Source: JBHIKY01 sp042139015 (GTDB lineage: Bacteria; Bacillota; Bacilli; Bacillales; Marinococcaceae). From it: a stretch of DNA of 64,000 bases. A program made the position numbers and the translations under genes. Of the stretch, positions 25,079-32,983 are shown one piece after another. Location: positions 1 through 64,000 of the forward strand of contig NZ_JBHIKY010000015.1 in assembly GCF_042139015.1 (NCBI RefSeq), given 5' to 3'. The notes beneath the pieces were generated by a model that saw only the letters and a program-made list of their open reading frames with translations, was not told the DNA's origin and did not search any database. Positions within the stretch are counted from its first letter, which is position 1. Every line of letters starts with the position of its first letter.

Positions 25079-25456
25079 ATGAGTTTCCAACCGAATTGGC
25101 CACTAATTATATTTCTTGCATGTACCGCATTACTGCGCCCACTGTTAAGCATGACAGGGGCACTTGAAGCTATCGGTCAGCCTCAAGCCAGTATCATAAT
25201 AACAATTTTAATTACAGTCGTGTGGATCATTGCTGCCTCGAAAAAATCGTCCCATCCGATAAGAACTCTTATGCTTACAGGATTTTGCTATGGTGTTTTG
25301 GCGATTCTCATAAGCGCGATAATGTCACCAATGATCACCGGCACATTGCAGGGACCGTTAAAGAATCCGTTTGCCGTTGTCAGTGTGCTTATCACAAATA
25401 TAGTCTGGGGTCTTGCTGCTGGAGTTATTGCGTCTCTAGCAAGGAGAGCAGAATAA
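25079..25456 (+). CDS. Small membrane protein of unknown function (four segments)
   Basis: 125 residues with four hydrophobic helices and almost no soluble part. ATG 25079 is chosen because AGGAGTG lies six bases upstream; ATG 25058 has none. No family is recognised. Placed divergently from a two-component operon, with candidate response-regulator boxes in its promoter and a second membrane protein gene four bases ahead of whose open frame it ends, it is likely regulated by that system. Confidence 0.75.
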   Translation: MSFQPNWPLIIFLACTALLRPLLSMTGALEAIGQPQASIIITILITVVWIIAASKKSSHPIRTLMLTGFCYGVLAILISAIMSPMITGTLQGPLKNPFAVVSVLITNIVWGLAAGVIASLARRAE

Positions 25457-25478
25457 AATTATGAAGGAGCTTGTAAAA

Positions 25479-25976
25479 ATGAAAAAGAAAACTGCATTTA
25501 CTTTCCTTTTATCTCATCTATGGATTCAATGGATTATGCTGGGCAGCATACTGCTTGATACCTTTATGGTGTATCCAAATATATTCTATGATATCCCCAA
25601 TTCCTTTGAAACAGCTTTAGATTTTATGGCGGTTGCGAGCCCCGGAACTTTTTTTCCAACGCTTGGCCTGTTAAGCATCGTTAGTGGAATATTCGCTGCT
25701 CTATTCTCCTGGAGTACTAAATCTGCACGATATTGGGTAATGGGCAGCGTGGTAATGATTCTATGCGAAGGCCTCGTATCCATGATATTTGAGTGGCCAC
25801 GCAATGAAATTATGTTTATCGAGGGAGATGCTGTACATTCCGTAGCATTTCTTATACAAACGGCCCGCGAATTTTTGATCGTCCATGGCTTTCGTGTTGC
25901 CTTTAATATTATAGGATCAATTTTAATATTTGTAGGGTTTTTAAAATATTATCGACAGCATTTGTTGCAGGGCTGA
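25479..25976 (+). CDS. Membrane protein of unknown function (four segments)
   Basis: 165 residues, four hydrophobic helices with the pattern of DUF1772-like membrane proteins; the match is by general appearance and not certain. ATG 25479 follows GAAGGAG; the in-frame ATG at 25461 lacks a site. Second gene of the two-gene plus-strand operon, ended by the hairpin at 26017. Confidence 0.7.
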   Translation: MKKKTAFTFLLSHLWIQWIMLGSILLDTFMVYPNIFYDIPNSFETALDFMAVASPGTFFPTLGLLSIVSGIFAALFSWSTKSARYWVMGSVVMILCEGLVSMIFEWPRNEIMFIEGDAVHSVAFLIQTAREFLIVHGFRVAFNIIGSILIFVGFLKYYRQHLLQG

Positions 25977-26006
25977 CATAAGATTAGAGAAGCATTTCTT
26001 TATAAA

Positions 26007-26044
26007 ATAAAAAACCCCGCCTCCTCTAGAAGGAAGCGGCTTTT
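26007..26044. terminator. Bidirectional terminator
   Basis: CCGCCTCC (26017-26024) pairs with GGAAGCGG (26032-26039), one mismatch, with TTTT after it on the plus strand and a run of A before it (T on the minus strand). It lies between two converging operons and can end both. Confidence 0.7.
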
Positions 26045-26104
26045 GCAAAGGCGGTAATTAATCTGTTGGTCTTTTTTTCTTCAACGATTTCCGAAGAATG
26101 TTCT

Positions 26105-26260
26105 TTAATCTTTCTCCAGAATAACAAGGGAAGATACCATCGGCACCAATCCAACGGGACTCTGAGATACGACCTTCCACCCCTCTTCAAGAAGTTGATT
26201 TAATTCACTTACGTTATTCTTTTTGTCAGATTGATAATGAATTGTGATTGCTTTTTGCAT
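26105..26260 (-). CDS. Small conserved-looking protein, 51 residues
   Basis: The frame begins MQKAITIHYQSDKKNNVSEL and continues with a GWKVVSQSP turn, ending SSLVILEKD. This strand-helix-GWKVV-strand pattern is typical of small Bacillus proteins of the DUF4177-like kind. GGGAGGTG lies five bases before ATG 26260 (a second ATG directly precedes it). It starts 27 bases after the histidine kinase gene and is the last gene of that operon, before the bidirectional terminator. Function unknown. Confidence 0.7.
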   Translation of the reverse strand: MQKAITIHYQSDKKNNVSELNQLLEEGWKVVSQSPVGLVPMVSSLVILEKD

Positions 26261-26287
26261 CATGCACCTCCCGGACTCAATATACTA

Positions 26288-27187
26288 TTATTTAGATTTC
26301 CATTCACAAATCATATTTAAATGACTATCTTTTAACTCAGCATAAATCATCCCGTTCATTTTTTCCATCAAGCTTTTAGCAATTGGTAAACCCAGTCCCG
26401 TGCCACCTTCTGTCCTTGTTTGATCCGCCTTATAAAAGCGGTCAAACAGGTGGTTCACTTCTTGTTTACTCAGTTGATCCACAGAGTTGGAAATTTTAAG
26501 TTGAACAACGGAATTAATTCTTCTTAGGTTGATGGTTACCTCTCCAGTTGAGTACCTGATTGCATTTATTACCAGATTTTCTACCACTCTTTTAACTGCA
26601 GAGGGATCAGCCATTATAAGAACATCATTTTCTGAAATTTGGATCTGGGGCTCGATGTTCTTCTCATTAAACTCCTGATAAAATCCAAACAGCACCTCCA
26701 TAACCAAATCGTTAAGCTGGACTCTCTCCATTTTCAAAGGATAATCTGATTGCTCAATAATGGATAACTCGAAAAAATCTTCGAGTAAAACCTTTAATCT
26801 TCCGGCACTATTTTTGATCGTTTCTATATACTTCTTCTTTACCTCACGGCTGAGTTCATCCGATTCTAAAGATTGAATATACCCTAAGATTGATGTCATT
26901 GGTGTACGTATATCATGAGAAATATGGGATATAGCTTGTTTTAACTCGTTCTCACTGGAGCGTTTTACTGCCTCTGCCTGTTTCGTTAGATCAATCTGAT
27001 TATTTATTTCCTTTGCCAGTTCCTCAAAATCCCTGTCATGATAGCTAATATCGAGCTTCTTGGCTGTATTATTTTGATTTAATTGTTGGAGCTGCCGAGC
27101 TGCACTTTTTATTTCCTTTTTCAGAAAGTACAAACGAGTGAGGAGGTAGGCAAAACCTATCATGACAGTTATGAATAAATAGAGCAC
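26288..27187 (-). CDS. Sensor histidine kinase of the BcrA-type ABC operon
   Basis: 299 residues. One N-terminal membrane helix, a short linker, phospho-His in ISHISHDIRTPMTSILGY, then N (VENLVINAIRY) and G2 (GGTGLGLPI) boxes. The G1 region is unusually short and reads ISNSVDQ, a degenerate form seen in this subgroup. Operon with the response regulator at 28968 and an ABC transporter, as in antimicrobial-peptide sensing or resistance modules. Confidence 0.9.
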   Translation of the reverse strand: MLYLFITVMIGFAYLLTRLYFLKKEIKSAARQLQQLNQNNTAKKLDISYHDRDFEELAKEINNQIDLTKQAEAVKRSSENELKQAISHISHDIRTPMTSILGYIQSLESDELSREVKKKYIETIKNSAGRLKVLLEDFFELSIIEQSDYPLKMERVQLNDLVMEVLFGFYQEFNEKNIEPQIQISENDVLIMADPSAVKRVVENLVINAIRYSTGEVTINLRRINSVVQLKISNSVDQLSKQEVNHLFDRFYKADQTRTEGGTGLGLPIAKSLMEKMNGMIYAELKDSHLNMICEWKSK

Positions 27188-27208
27188 CTTCCCTCACCCA
27201 CTTTGTGT

Positions 27209-27967
27209 TTACTTAATTTCTTTTCTTTGAAATATGATGCACCCTATGATTCCAAATAACAGAAAAGTTAGAATGGGTACAACTGCAAGGGTGACCAAAT
27301 CAACATTGTTCAAGCTGTCTACAATAATAATGTCGTATACTAACTTAAAAACGGAGTGATTAAGAATTGGTTCAAAAAATGAAAATTTAGCTGCTAACAT
27401 TTGCAGCGGCCAATCAACAAATATAAAAAACATTAGAAGAAATCCAATCGTTTTTCCACTGTCGGTAAATAGAATAGAAAAAACTGCCATGATCGAGGCG
27501 AAGGCTGCCCCATATAATATAATCAGCCCGGTTGTCTGGAGGTAGTATGTCCATTCAGGCATATTATCAAATCCAAAATAGAGAGCGCCTGCTCCAGTCA
27601 TTACCACAGGTAATATTAAAGAGATAATAACAGTTCCGATAGAGAAGACGATAAGCTTTGCAAAATAGATACGTAATCTGCTGTTGCCGGAAGAAACAAT
27701 ACTTTTCATCGTACCCATGGAATATTCACTTGTAATAAAGAAACCGGCGAGAATACTTGGGAGCAGCTTCACTATATTAGCATGGGGGCCGAGCACACTC
27801 TCTATATAGAAATCTTTTACTGTAGGCAGGCCAGAAGCTCCATTATCGAACTCTATAAGCGGAAACAACACAGCAGCAGTAAGTAACATCCAGGATAGGA
27901 AGCGAAAGGACCGGTTTTTCTTTAACTTATACCACTCTGTTTTGAATAAATTACCCATGCTGGACAC
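27209..27967 (-). CDS. ABC-2 type permease, lantibiotic-immunity-like
   Basis: 252 residues, six hydrophobic segments. The beginning FKTEWYKLKKNRSF and the EYSMGTMKSIVSSGNSR stretch near residue 85 are typical of the permeases that pair with BcrA-like ATPases. The gene starts inside the end of the ATPase gene (17-base overlap). With the linked sensor kinase, export of or protection from membrane-active peptides is the likely role. Confidence 0.87.
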   Translation of the reverse strand: MSSMGNLFKTEWYKLKKNRSFRFLSWMLLTAAVLFPLIEFDNGASGLPTVKDFYIESVLGPHANIVKLLPSILAGFFITSEYSMGTMKSIVSSGNSRLRIYFAKLIVFSIGTVIISLILPVVMTGAGALYFGFDNMPEWTYYLQTTGLIILYGAAFASIMAVFSILFTDSGKTIGFLLMFFIFVDWPLQMLAAKFSFFEPILNHSVFKLVYDIIIVDSLNNVDLVTLAVVPILTFLLFGIIGCIIFQRKEIK

Positions 27968-28874
27968 CGCCGATACGCTTGCTGAAGTATGTTTCCAAAT
28001 TTTCTCCCATGGGCATAAACTCTTCTATGACCAATCCTTCAGTAGTTAGAATGTTGGAGACTTTTCCCGGCACATTAACATAGGCAAACAACTTAATGGT
28101 TCCATCAGGCATAACTTCAAAATCTTGAGTTGATAAATTTTCTTCTAATACTGTTGCGGCTTTGTTTGTATCATTTGTTTTTATATGAAGGTACTGCTGA
28201 CACTTTTCTTGTAATTCTTTTGCTGATAATTGCTCTAACAATGCTCCTTCATGGATAATCCCATAATGCGTAGCTAATAAATGGAGTTCACTTAAAATAT
28301 GACTTGAGATTAGAATGGTAATGCCATGTTCCCGGTTAAGCTTCTTTAATAATTCCCGGATTTCTACAACACCCATTGGGTCTAGTCCATTAATAGGCTC
28401 ATCAAGAATCAGAAATTCAGGATCTCCCAGTAATGCTATCGCAATTCCAAGACGCTGCTTCATTCCTAAAGAAAAATCCTTTGCCTTCTTTTTTCCGGTA
28501 TTGTGTAAATCTACCAGCTTTAGGTTTTTTACCACACACTCTTTCCCCGGTATTCCTTTCAAAAGTCGGTGTGCTTCTAAATTTTCCGCAGCTGTCATCT
28601 GCGGATATAAAGCAGGTCCTTCAATGATTGTTCCAATTCTTTTTCTAGCTTCAACAATGTTTTTATTATTGGTTTCTCCAAATAATTCAAACGTGCCTGA
28701 TGTCGGATAGGCGAGTCCCGTTACTAGACGAATCAGCGTTGATTTCCCAGCCCCATTTTGACCTATAAAACCATAAATTGACCCTTTTTTTATCAATACA
28801 CTCACTTTATTAATGGCCATATTGTTTTGATATTTTTTAGACAATTGGTTTGTTCTTAACACATATTCCTTCAT
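27951..28874 (-). CDS. BcrA-like ABC transporter ATPase
   Basis: 307 residues. Walker A GQNGAGKST near 40, signature FSLGMKQRL near 135, Walker B FLILDEPINGLDP near 155 and the switch His in ILISSHILSEL; a C-terminal extension of about 100 residues follows, as in BcrA/SpaF types. ATG 28874 has AGGAGGA eight bases upstream; the frame upstream of it lacks a site. Cotranscribed with the permease and kinase. Confidence 0.92.
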   Translation of the reverse strand: MKEYVLRTNQLSKKYQNNMAINKVSVLIKKGSIYGFIGQNGAGKSTLIRLVTGLAYPTSGTFELFGETNNKNIVEARKRIGTIIEGPALYPQMTAAENLEAHRLLKGIPGKECVVKNLKLVDLHNTGKKKAKDFSLGMKQRLGIAIALLGDPEFLILDEPINGLDPMGVVEIRELLKKLNREHGITILISSHILSELHLLATHYGIIHEGALLEQLSAKELQEKCQQYLHIKTNDTNKAATVLEENLSTQDFEVMPDGTIKLFAYVNVPGKVSNILTTEGLVIEEFMPMGENLETYFSKRIGGVQHG

Positions 28875-28932
28875 CAAAGTTCTCCTCCTAGCCAAAGATT
28901 TATTTGCACACTCTTCATATTAAGAAGGAAAA

Positions 28933-28973
28933 CATAAGAAAGTATTAAGTAAATTCTTAAGAAAACCTTAAGT
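28933..28973. promoter_or_regulatory. Tandem response-regulator boxes upstream of the ABC genes
   Basis: The pentamer TTAAG or ATAAG recurs at 28934, 28945, 28957 and 28968, that is every 11-12 bases, ahead of the ATPase gene and overlapping the end of the regulator gene. Repeated boxes at one helical turn are typical of OmpR-type targets. They suggest a second, autoregulated promoter for the transporter genes. Confidence 0.5.
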
Positions 28974-29660
28974 TTTAAGTTTGTAGCCCATCCCCCAGAT
29001 CGTTTCAATATACTCTTCATGCTGATTTGCTTTCGCAAGCTTACTCCTGATATTACTTAAATGTACATTAATGGTGTTATCGTCGCCGTAGAATTTCTCA
29101 TGCCAGACACTCTCGAACAAATTAGCTTTGGAAAAGACCTTGTTAGGGGAGGACATCATTAGATGTAATATCTCATATTCCCGAGCCGTTAATTTGAGCT
29201 CTTTTCCATGCACTGTCACTTTTTTTGTATTCGTATCCAGCACCATATCTTTATGGCTCATTTGATAAGTTATTGAATCATTCGAGAAATCACGATATCT
29301 TCTAAGGCAAGAATCAATTCTGGCAGATACCTCTTCAATATCGAAAGGCTTTGTAATATAGTCATCTGCCCCAGCTCTTAAAGCATTAATTTTTGTCTGT
29401 GTTTCAAGCTTTGCAGAAATAATAATGATAGGAATGTGGCTCTCTTTTGATACCTTTTCTAAGACCTCTTCCCCAGACAAACCAGGGAGCATAAGATCAA
29501 TTAATACCATATCCCATGTTGAGCTGTCGAGGTAAATCATTGCTTCCGTGCCTGAATAAGCCGGCTTAGGAGAATAGCCGCTTTTCCTTACAATATTACA
29601 TAGCAGTTGATTAATATCCTCATCATCTTCAATTATTAAAATATTTACCGATTTTCTCAA
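28968..29660 (-). CDS. OmpR-family response regulator of the BcrA-type ABC operon
   Basis: About 230 residues. Receiver with acidic EDDED, Asp in MVLIDLMLPG and Lys in DYITKPF, and a C-terminal winged helix ending WGMGYKLKT. The frame is open to 29693, but the only good site, GAGG, lies nine bases before TTG 29660, giving MRKSVNILIIEDDED, a normal receiver start; ATG 29669 is an alternative. First gene of the operon. Confidence 0.9.
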   Translation of the reverse strand: MRKSVNILIIEDDEDINQLLCNIVRKSGYSPKPAYSGTEAMIYLDSSTWDMVLIDLMLPGLSGEEVLEKVSKESHIPIIIISAKLETQTKINALRAGADDYITKPFDIEEVSARIDSCLRRYRDFSNDSITYQMSHKDMVLDTNTKKVTVHGKELKLTAREYEILHLMMSSPNKVFSKANLFESVWHEKFYGDDNTINVHLSNIRSKLAKANQHEEYIETIWGMGYKLKT

Positions 29661-29688
29661 CCTGATCATCCTCATAATTAATACCATT

Positions 29689-29717
29689 ATCATTTATTGA
29701 AATTAGTTCAATGTCAA
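29689..29717 (-). promoter_or_regulatory. SigA-type promoter of the response regulator operon
   Basis: On the minus strand TTGACA (29717-29712) is followed after 17 bases by AATGAT (29694-29689). The -35 box is perfect and the -10 box matches in four of six. It lies about 30 bases upstream of the chosen start. Confidence 0.5.
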
Positions 29718-29794
29718 GTGAAGACTTATTCGTGCTCTTGATTCTCGTAAGAATTGCCATGTTGGATTAAAGCGCACATTCACAATCAAAACCG

Positions 29795-29823
29795 TTTACT
29801 TTCTGTTTTAACTGTTATATTAT
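29795..29823 (+). promoter_or_regulatory. SigA-type promoter of the YtrA-like operon
   Basis: TTTACT (29795-29800), 17 bases, TATTAT (29818-29823). Both boxes overlap the large palindrome at 29799-29847, so a bound repressor would block polymerase. Confidence 0.6.
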
Positions 29824-29847
29824 ATGTATAACAGTTAAAACAGAAAG
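29799..29847. promoter_or_regulatory. 49-bp operator: perfect 21-bp inverted repeat
   Basis: Two perfect 21-base arms (29799-29819 and 29827-29847) flank a seven-base AT spacer. The arms contain TTTTAACTGTTATA and its complement. It overlaps the promoter of the GntR/YtrA-type gene and ends just before its ribosome binding site, the usual layout of an autorepressor site. Confidence 0.65.
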
Positions 29848-29860
29848 AAGGTTACCCCAT

Positions 29861-30256
29861 TTGCTCTTTTCACTTAATTTTGAATCAAAGGATGCTATTT
29901 ATTCGCAAATTGTGAAGCAAATCATTATCGGCATTGCTAAAAGAGAGCTGCGCCCTAACGATCCGCTGCCGTCTGTTCGCTCGTTAGCGTCAGACATTGG
30001 TATCAACTTTCATACAGTGAATAAGGCTTACCAGCAGTTGAAACAGGAAGGATATATTCAGATTCACCGGCAGAAGGGTGTGGTTATTCATCCGGCGGGT
30101 GTACCGAAAGCAGATAGCAAGTATAAGGAGACGTTGAAACAGACGCTGCGCCCGCTCATAGCGGAAAGCCTTTGTAAAGACCTATCCAATGAATCCGTTG
30201 CAGCTTTGTTTCAGGAAGTACTTGATGAATTTCGAGAAGGAGAGGATGAAGAATGA
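29861..30256 (+). CDS. GntR-family regulator, YtrA subfamily
   Basis: 131 residues. Winged helix with IYSQIVKQIIIGIAKRELRP, LPSVRSLASDIGIN and a recognition helix in HTVNKAYQQLKQEG, plus a short C-terminal helix; no effector-binding domain, as in YtrA. The start is TTG 29861, with AAGAAGG nine bases upstream. The gene overlaps the next by four bases and probably represses its own operon through the palindrome. Confidence 0.9.
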   Translation: MLFSLNFESKDAIYSQIVKQIIIGIAKRELRPNDPLPSVRSLASDIGINFHTVNKAYQQLKQEGYIQIHRQKGVVIHPAGVPKADSKYKETLKQTLRPLIAESLCKDLSNESVAALFQEVLDEFREGEDEE

Positions 30257-31365
30257 CCTTCAATGCACTCATTGTTGTTTTATCAATGGTTTTATTACCA
30301 GTCGCACTTATCTTAACGTGTATTCCATATTTAACACGCAAGACAGAAAGTTTTGGGGTTTCCATTCCTGAGAAGGTTTATAATACTGAGCCATTACGAA
30401 TGATCAGAAACCGTTATGTCCGTTCCATGCTTCTTCTCACTATTGTTACAGTAGGCGGATTTATTTGGGCAGGTTCGATGCTGTCTGCCAATGAAGAAAC
30501 TTTGAGTATGGTATTTGCCGCCGTCATTTTGCTTCTACTCTTTCTTTCATTTGGTGTCTATTTGAAATTTCATTACGAAATGAAGCGATTAAAAAAAGAG
30601 TCCAATTGGACGCAGGACAAGACACAGGAGGTTTTAGTGCGCACAGATTTTCGTGCACAGAGGCTTATCTATTCAAATCTTTGGTATGTTATTCCATTTG
30701 CGATTACGATTCTAACCACTATACTTACCGCGCTATTTTATGATCGGCTGCCGAATATCCTGACGATGAAAGTAAACTTTGCGGGAGAAGTGACCAATGC
30801 TGTTGAGAAAAGCTATCGTACTGCCTTTCTCCTTCCCATCATGCAATCGTATCTCATCCTGTTGTTTATCTTTATCAATACGGTTATTGCTAAGTCAAAG
30901 CAACATTTGAATGCAGAATCTCCAGATAGATCCTTTCAACAGGTCACCTTGTTCCGGAGAAGGTGGTCTCTCTTTCTCCTCTTCACTTCAACTCTTTTAA
31001 CGATCATGTTTTCATTTATGCAATGGAGCTATTTTTATCTGACAAATCAACATATGGTTACTATTGTGAGTTTAGTATGCAGCGGAATTATTCTGGTTGC
31101 TGCGCTTGCAATATCATTTTCGACAGGTCAGGGAGGAAGTCGCATTCAAATGGGTGGCGTAGAGCAATTGGATTCCGTGGATCGAGATGATGATATCCAT
31201 TGGAAGCTCGGTCAAATTTACTTTAATCCAAATGACCCGGCGTTATTTTTGGAAAAACGCTTTGGTATTGGCTGGACGATTAATTTTGCTAGGCCAATAG
31301 CATGGCTGTTATTAATCGGACTTATCGCGATCGCAGCAGGTATCCCAACACTTCTTATGCTGTAG
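30253..31365 (+). CDS. DUF1648/DUF5808 membrane protein
   Basis: 370 residues with about eight membrane helices. The part around FYDRLPNILTMKVNFAGE near 175 resembles DUF1648. The C-terminal stretch DDIHWKLGQIYFNPNDPALF, followed by FGIGWTINFARP, resembles DUF5808. Such proteins usually sit beside YtrA-type regulators in Bacillus and may be involved in envelope stress; the activity is unknown. ATGA overlap with the regulator gene. Confidence 0.82.
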   Translation: MTFNALIVVLSMVLLPVALILTCIPYLTRKTESFGVSIPEKVYNTEPLRMIRNRYVRSMLLLTIVTVGGFIWAGSMLSANEETLSMVFAAVILLLLFLSFGVYLKFHYEMKRLKKESNWTQDKTQEVLVRTDFRAQRLIYSNLWYVIPFAITILTTILTALFYDRLPNILTMKVNFAGEVTNAVEKSYRTAFLLPIMQSYLILLFIFINTVIAKSKQHLNAESPDRSFQQVTLFRRRWSLFLLFTSTLLTIMFSFMQWSYFYLTNQHMVTIVSLVCSGIILVAALAISFSTGQGGSRIQMGGVEQLDSVDRDDDIHWKLGQIYFNPNDPALFLEKRFGIGWTINFARPIAWLLLIGLIAIAAGIPTLLML

Positions 31366-31405
31366 AGAAAGTCCAGTCATTAATGCAAAAGAATGAGGTG
31401 AATAC

Positions 31406-32197
31406 ATGCAGCATGTTAGAAAACCGTGGCGCTCTTTTATATTTTTTCTGCTGGTTGGTGTTATTGCAGTTCTTTCCTTGCTGCCAACGCACATAGAACT
31501 TATTCCCCAGCAGCTGGAGAAGCTCGGTGTTCCCTTAGAACTGCCAATAGAAATAATAGCTGTTCTGTCTTTAATTAACCCTCTGCTATTTATTATCGTC
31601 GGCCTGCTCATTGGTCATTTTTTAGCTGAGAGAACAGGATTCTATTCTTTTATCTATGAAAAAGATCGATATGACAGGCCTTTGTTAAGTCGATTAAGAG
31701 CTATCTTTAAGATATCCGCTCTTTTAGGGGTAATTGGCGGGGTCATCATTGTAACTTCAGATGCCTTACTTCAGCCTTTTCTTCCAGAAGTCCTTCACGT
31801 TTCAGATGCTGAGGCTATTGATTTATTTGACCTCGCTACACGGCTGTTGTATGGAGGGATTGCTGAAGAACTAATGCTTCGTTGGGGTGTAATGACTTTA
31901 TTAGTCTTTATCATGTGGAAGATCTTTCAACGCAGCAAAACTCAACCGACCTCAGTTATTGTATGGACTGGTATTACCCTATCTGCTCTGCTCTTTGGAC
32001 TAGGTCATTATGGAGCAACGTCCGCAGCTACAGACATGACTCCAATGATATTTGCCCGAATGATCTTTTTAAATGGGTTTGGTGGTATCATCTATGGTTG
32101 GCTTTATTGGCGCAAGGGGCTTGAGGCTGCAATGATTGCACACATGGCTACTCATCTGACTTTTGTATTCATCTCCATTTTATCTTCATTGATTTGA
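31406..32197 (+). CDS. CPBP-family intramembrane protease-like protein (Abi domain)
   Basis: 263 residues with about seven membrane helices. The CPBP/Rce1-type motifs are present: GIAEELMLRWG near residue 152 (EExxxR), FGLGHYG near 195 and a late His in AHMATH near 250. Members cleave prenylated or bacteriocin-linked proteins or give self-immunity. It is the third gene of the YtrA-type operon, 40 bases after the previous one. Confidence 0.87.
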   Translation: MQHVRKPWRSFIFFLLVGVIAVLSLLPTHIELIPQQLEKLGVPLELPIEIIAVLSLINPLLFIIVGLLIGHFLAERTGFYSFIYEKDRYDRPLLSRLRAIFKISALLGVIGGVIIVTSDALLQPFLPEVLHVSDAEAIDLFDLATRLLYGGIAEELMLRWGVMTLLVFIMWKIFQRSKTQPTSVIVWTGITLSALLFGLGHYGATSAATDMTPMIFARMIFLNGFGGIIYGWLYWRKGLEAAMIAHMATHLTFVFISILSSLI

Positions 32198-32211
32198 AAG
32201 GAGTGATTTAT

Positions 32212-32424
32212 ATGGATATTAAAGTGTCTGACTTAGTTGAAGCAAAACGTCAAATTGACTCAACACTAAACAAACTTAGAGAAACAGTAAAATCTTTTGA
32301 AGCTAAAGAAAACCCTAACAGATATAAATCTCAAATCACCCTAGCCAAAAGACGAATAGATGCTTTTGAAATTTCTGTGTTTCTTATTGAAAGAGAAATA
32401 AACGACCTTAGTGAAAAAAGCTAG
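32212..32424 (+). CDS. Small coiled-coil protein, 70 residues
   Basis: Highly charged and predicted helical (VEAKRQIDSTLNKLRETVK and later RRIDAFEISVFLIEREI), no membrane segment. AAGGAGTG precedes ATG 32212; the in-frame ATG 32194 overlaps the protease gene and has no site. Family not recognised. Last gene of the operon, before a terminator. Confidence 0.7.
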   Translation: MDIKVSDLVEAKRQIDSTLNKLRETVKSFEAKENPNRYKSQITLAKRRIDAFEISVFLIEREINDLSEKS

Positions 32425-32425
32425 T

Positions 32426-32467
32426 TCACATATACATGTGTAAGTGTATTTACACCCATGTGATTTT
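32426..32467 (+). terminator. Terminator of the YtrA-type operon
   Basis: Outer arms TCACAT and ATGTGA, inner arms GTGTAA and TTACAC, then TTTT at 32464-32467. It starts two bases after the stop of the small coiled-coil gene. Confidence 0.6.
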
Positions 32468-32511
32468 AACTCAGGGCCTTCAAGGAGCCTTCAATCCCCT
32501 ATGTGGACATG

Positions 32512-32547
32512 AAAAAGCCCTCCTTGCTCCGTGAGAGCAAAGAGGGC
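32512..32547 (-). terminator. Terminator of the alpha/rplM-rpsI transcript
   Basis: GCCCTCCTTGCTC (32517-32529) pairs with GAGCAAAGAGGGC (32535-32547), one mismatch. On the minus strand TTTTT follows. It lies 24 bases after the rpsI stop. Confidence 0.85.
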
Positions 32548-32570
32548 AGACCCTTGATAGGAAGGGAATA

Positions 32571-32963
32571 TTAACGCTTGGAGAACTGTGGTGCACGACG
32601 TGCTGATTTGAGACCGTATTTCTTACGCTCTTTCATGCGCGAATCACGAGTAAGGAATCCTGCAGATTTCAGCGGGCTGCGGAAATCTGGGTCCACTTCG
32701 AGAAGAGCACGGGCTACACCGTGACGGATAGCGCCGGCCTGGCCGGTAAAGCCTCCGCCTTTTACGTTTACTTTTAAATCATATTGGCCGATTACGCCAA
32801 TTTCGTTAAGTGGCTGCTTTACAACCAGCTTGAGTGTTTCAAGGTCAAAGTATTCATCAATGTCGCGGTTGTTGATCGTGATTCTGCCGTCACCAGGTAC
32901 GACGAAAACACGTGCAACAGAGTTCTTACGACGTCCTGTTCCGTAGTATTGCACTTGTGCCAA
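32571..32963 (-). CDS. rpsI: 30S ribosomal protein S9
   Basis: 130 residues. S9 sits in the 30S head; its C-terminal tail reaches the P-site tRNA. The tail RRAPQFSKR with the final Lys-Arg is intact, as are YGTGRRKNSVARV at the N-terminus and the GGGFTGQAGAIRHG core. It is 20 bases after rplM and ends the long ribosomal block. Confidence 0.98.
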   Translation of the reverse strand: MAQVQYYGTGRRKNSVARVFVVPGDGRITINNRDIDEYFDLETLKLVVKQPLNEIGVIGQYDLKVNVKGGGFTGQAGAIRHGVARALLEVDPDFRSPLKSAGFLTRDSRMKERKKYGLKSARRAPQFSKR

Positions 32964-32983
32964 GATAAGTCCCTCCTTCTATA

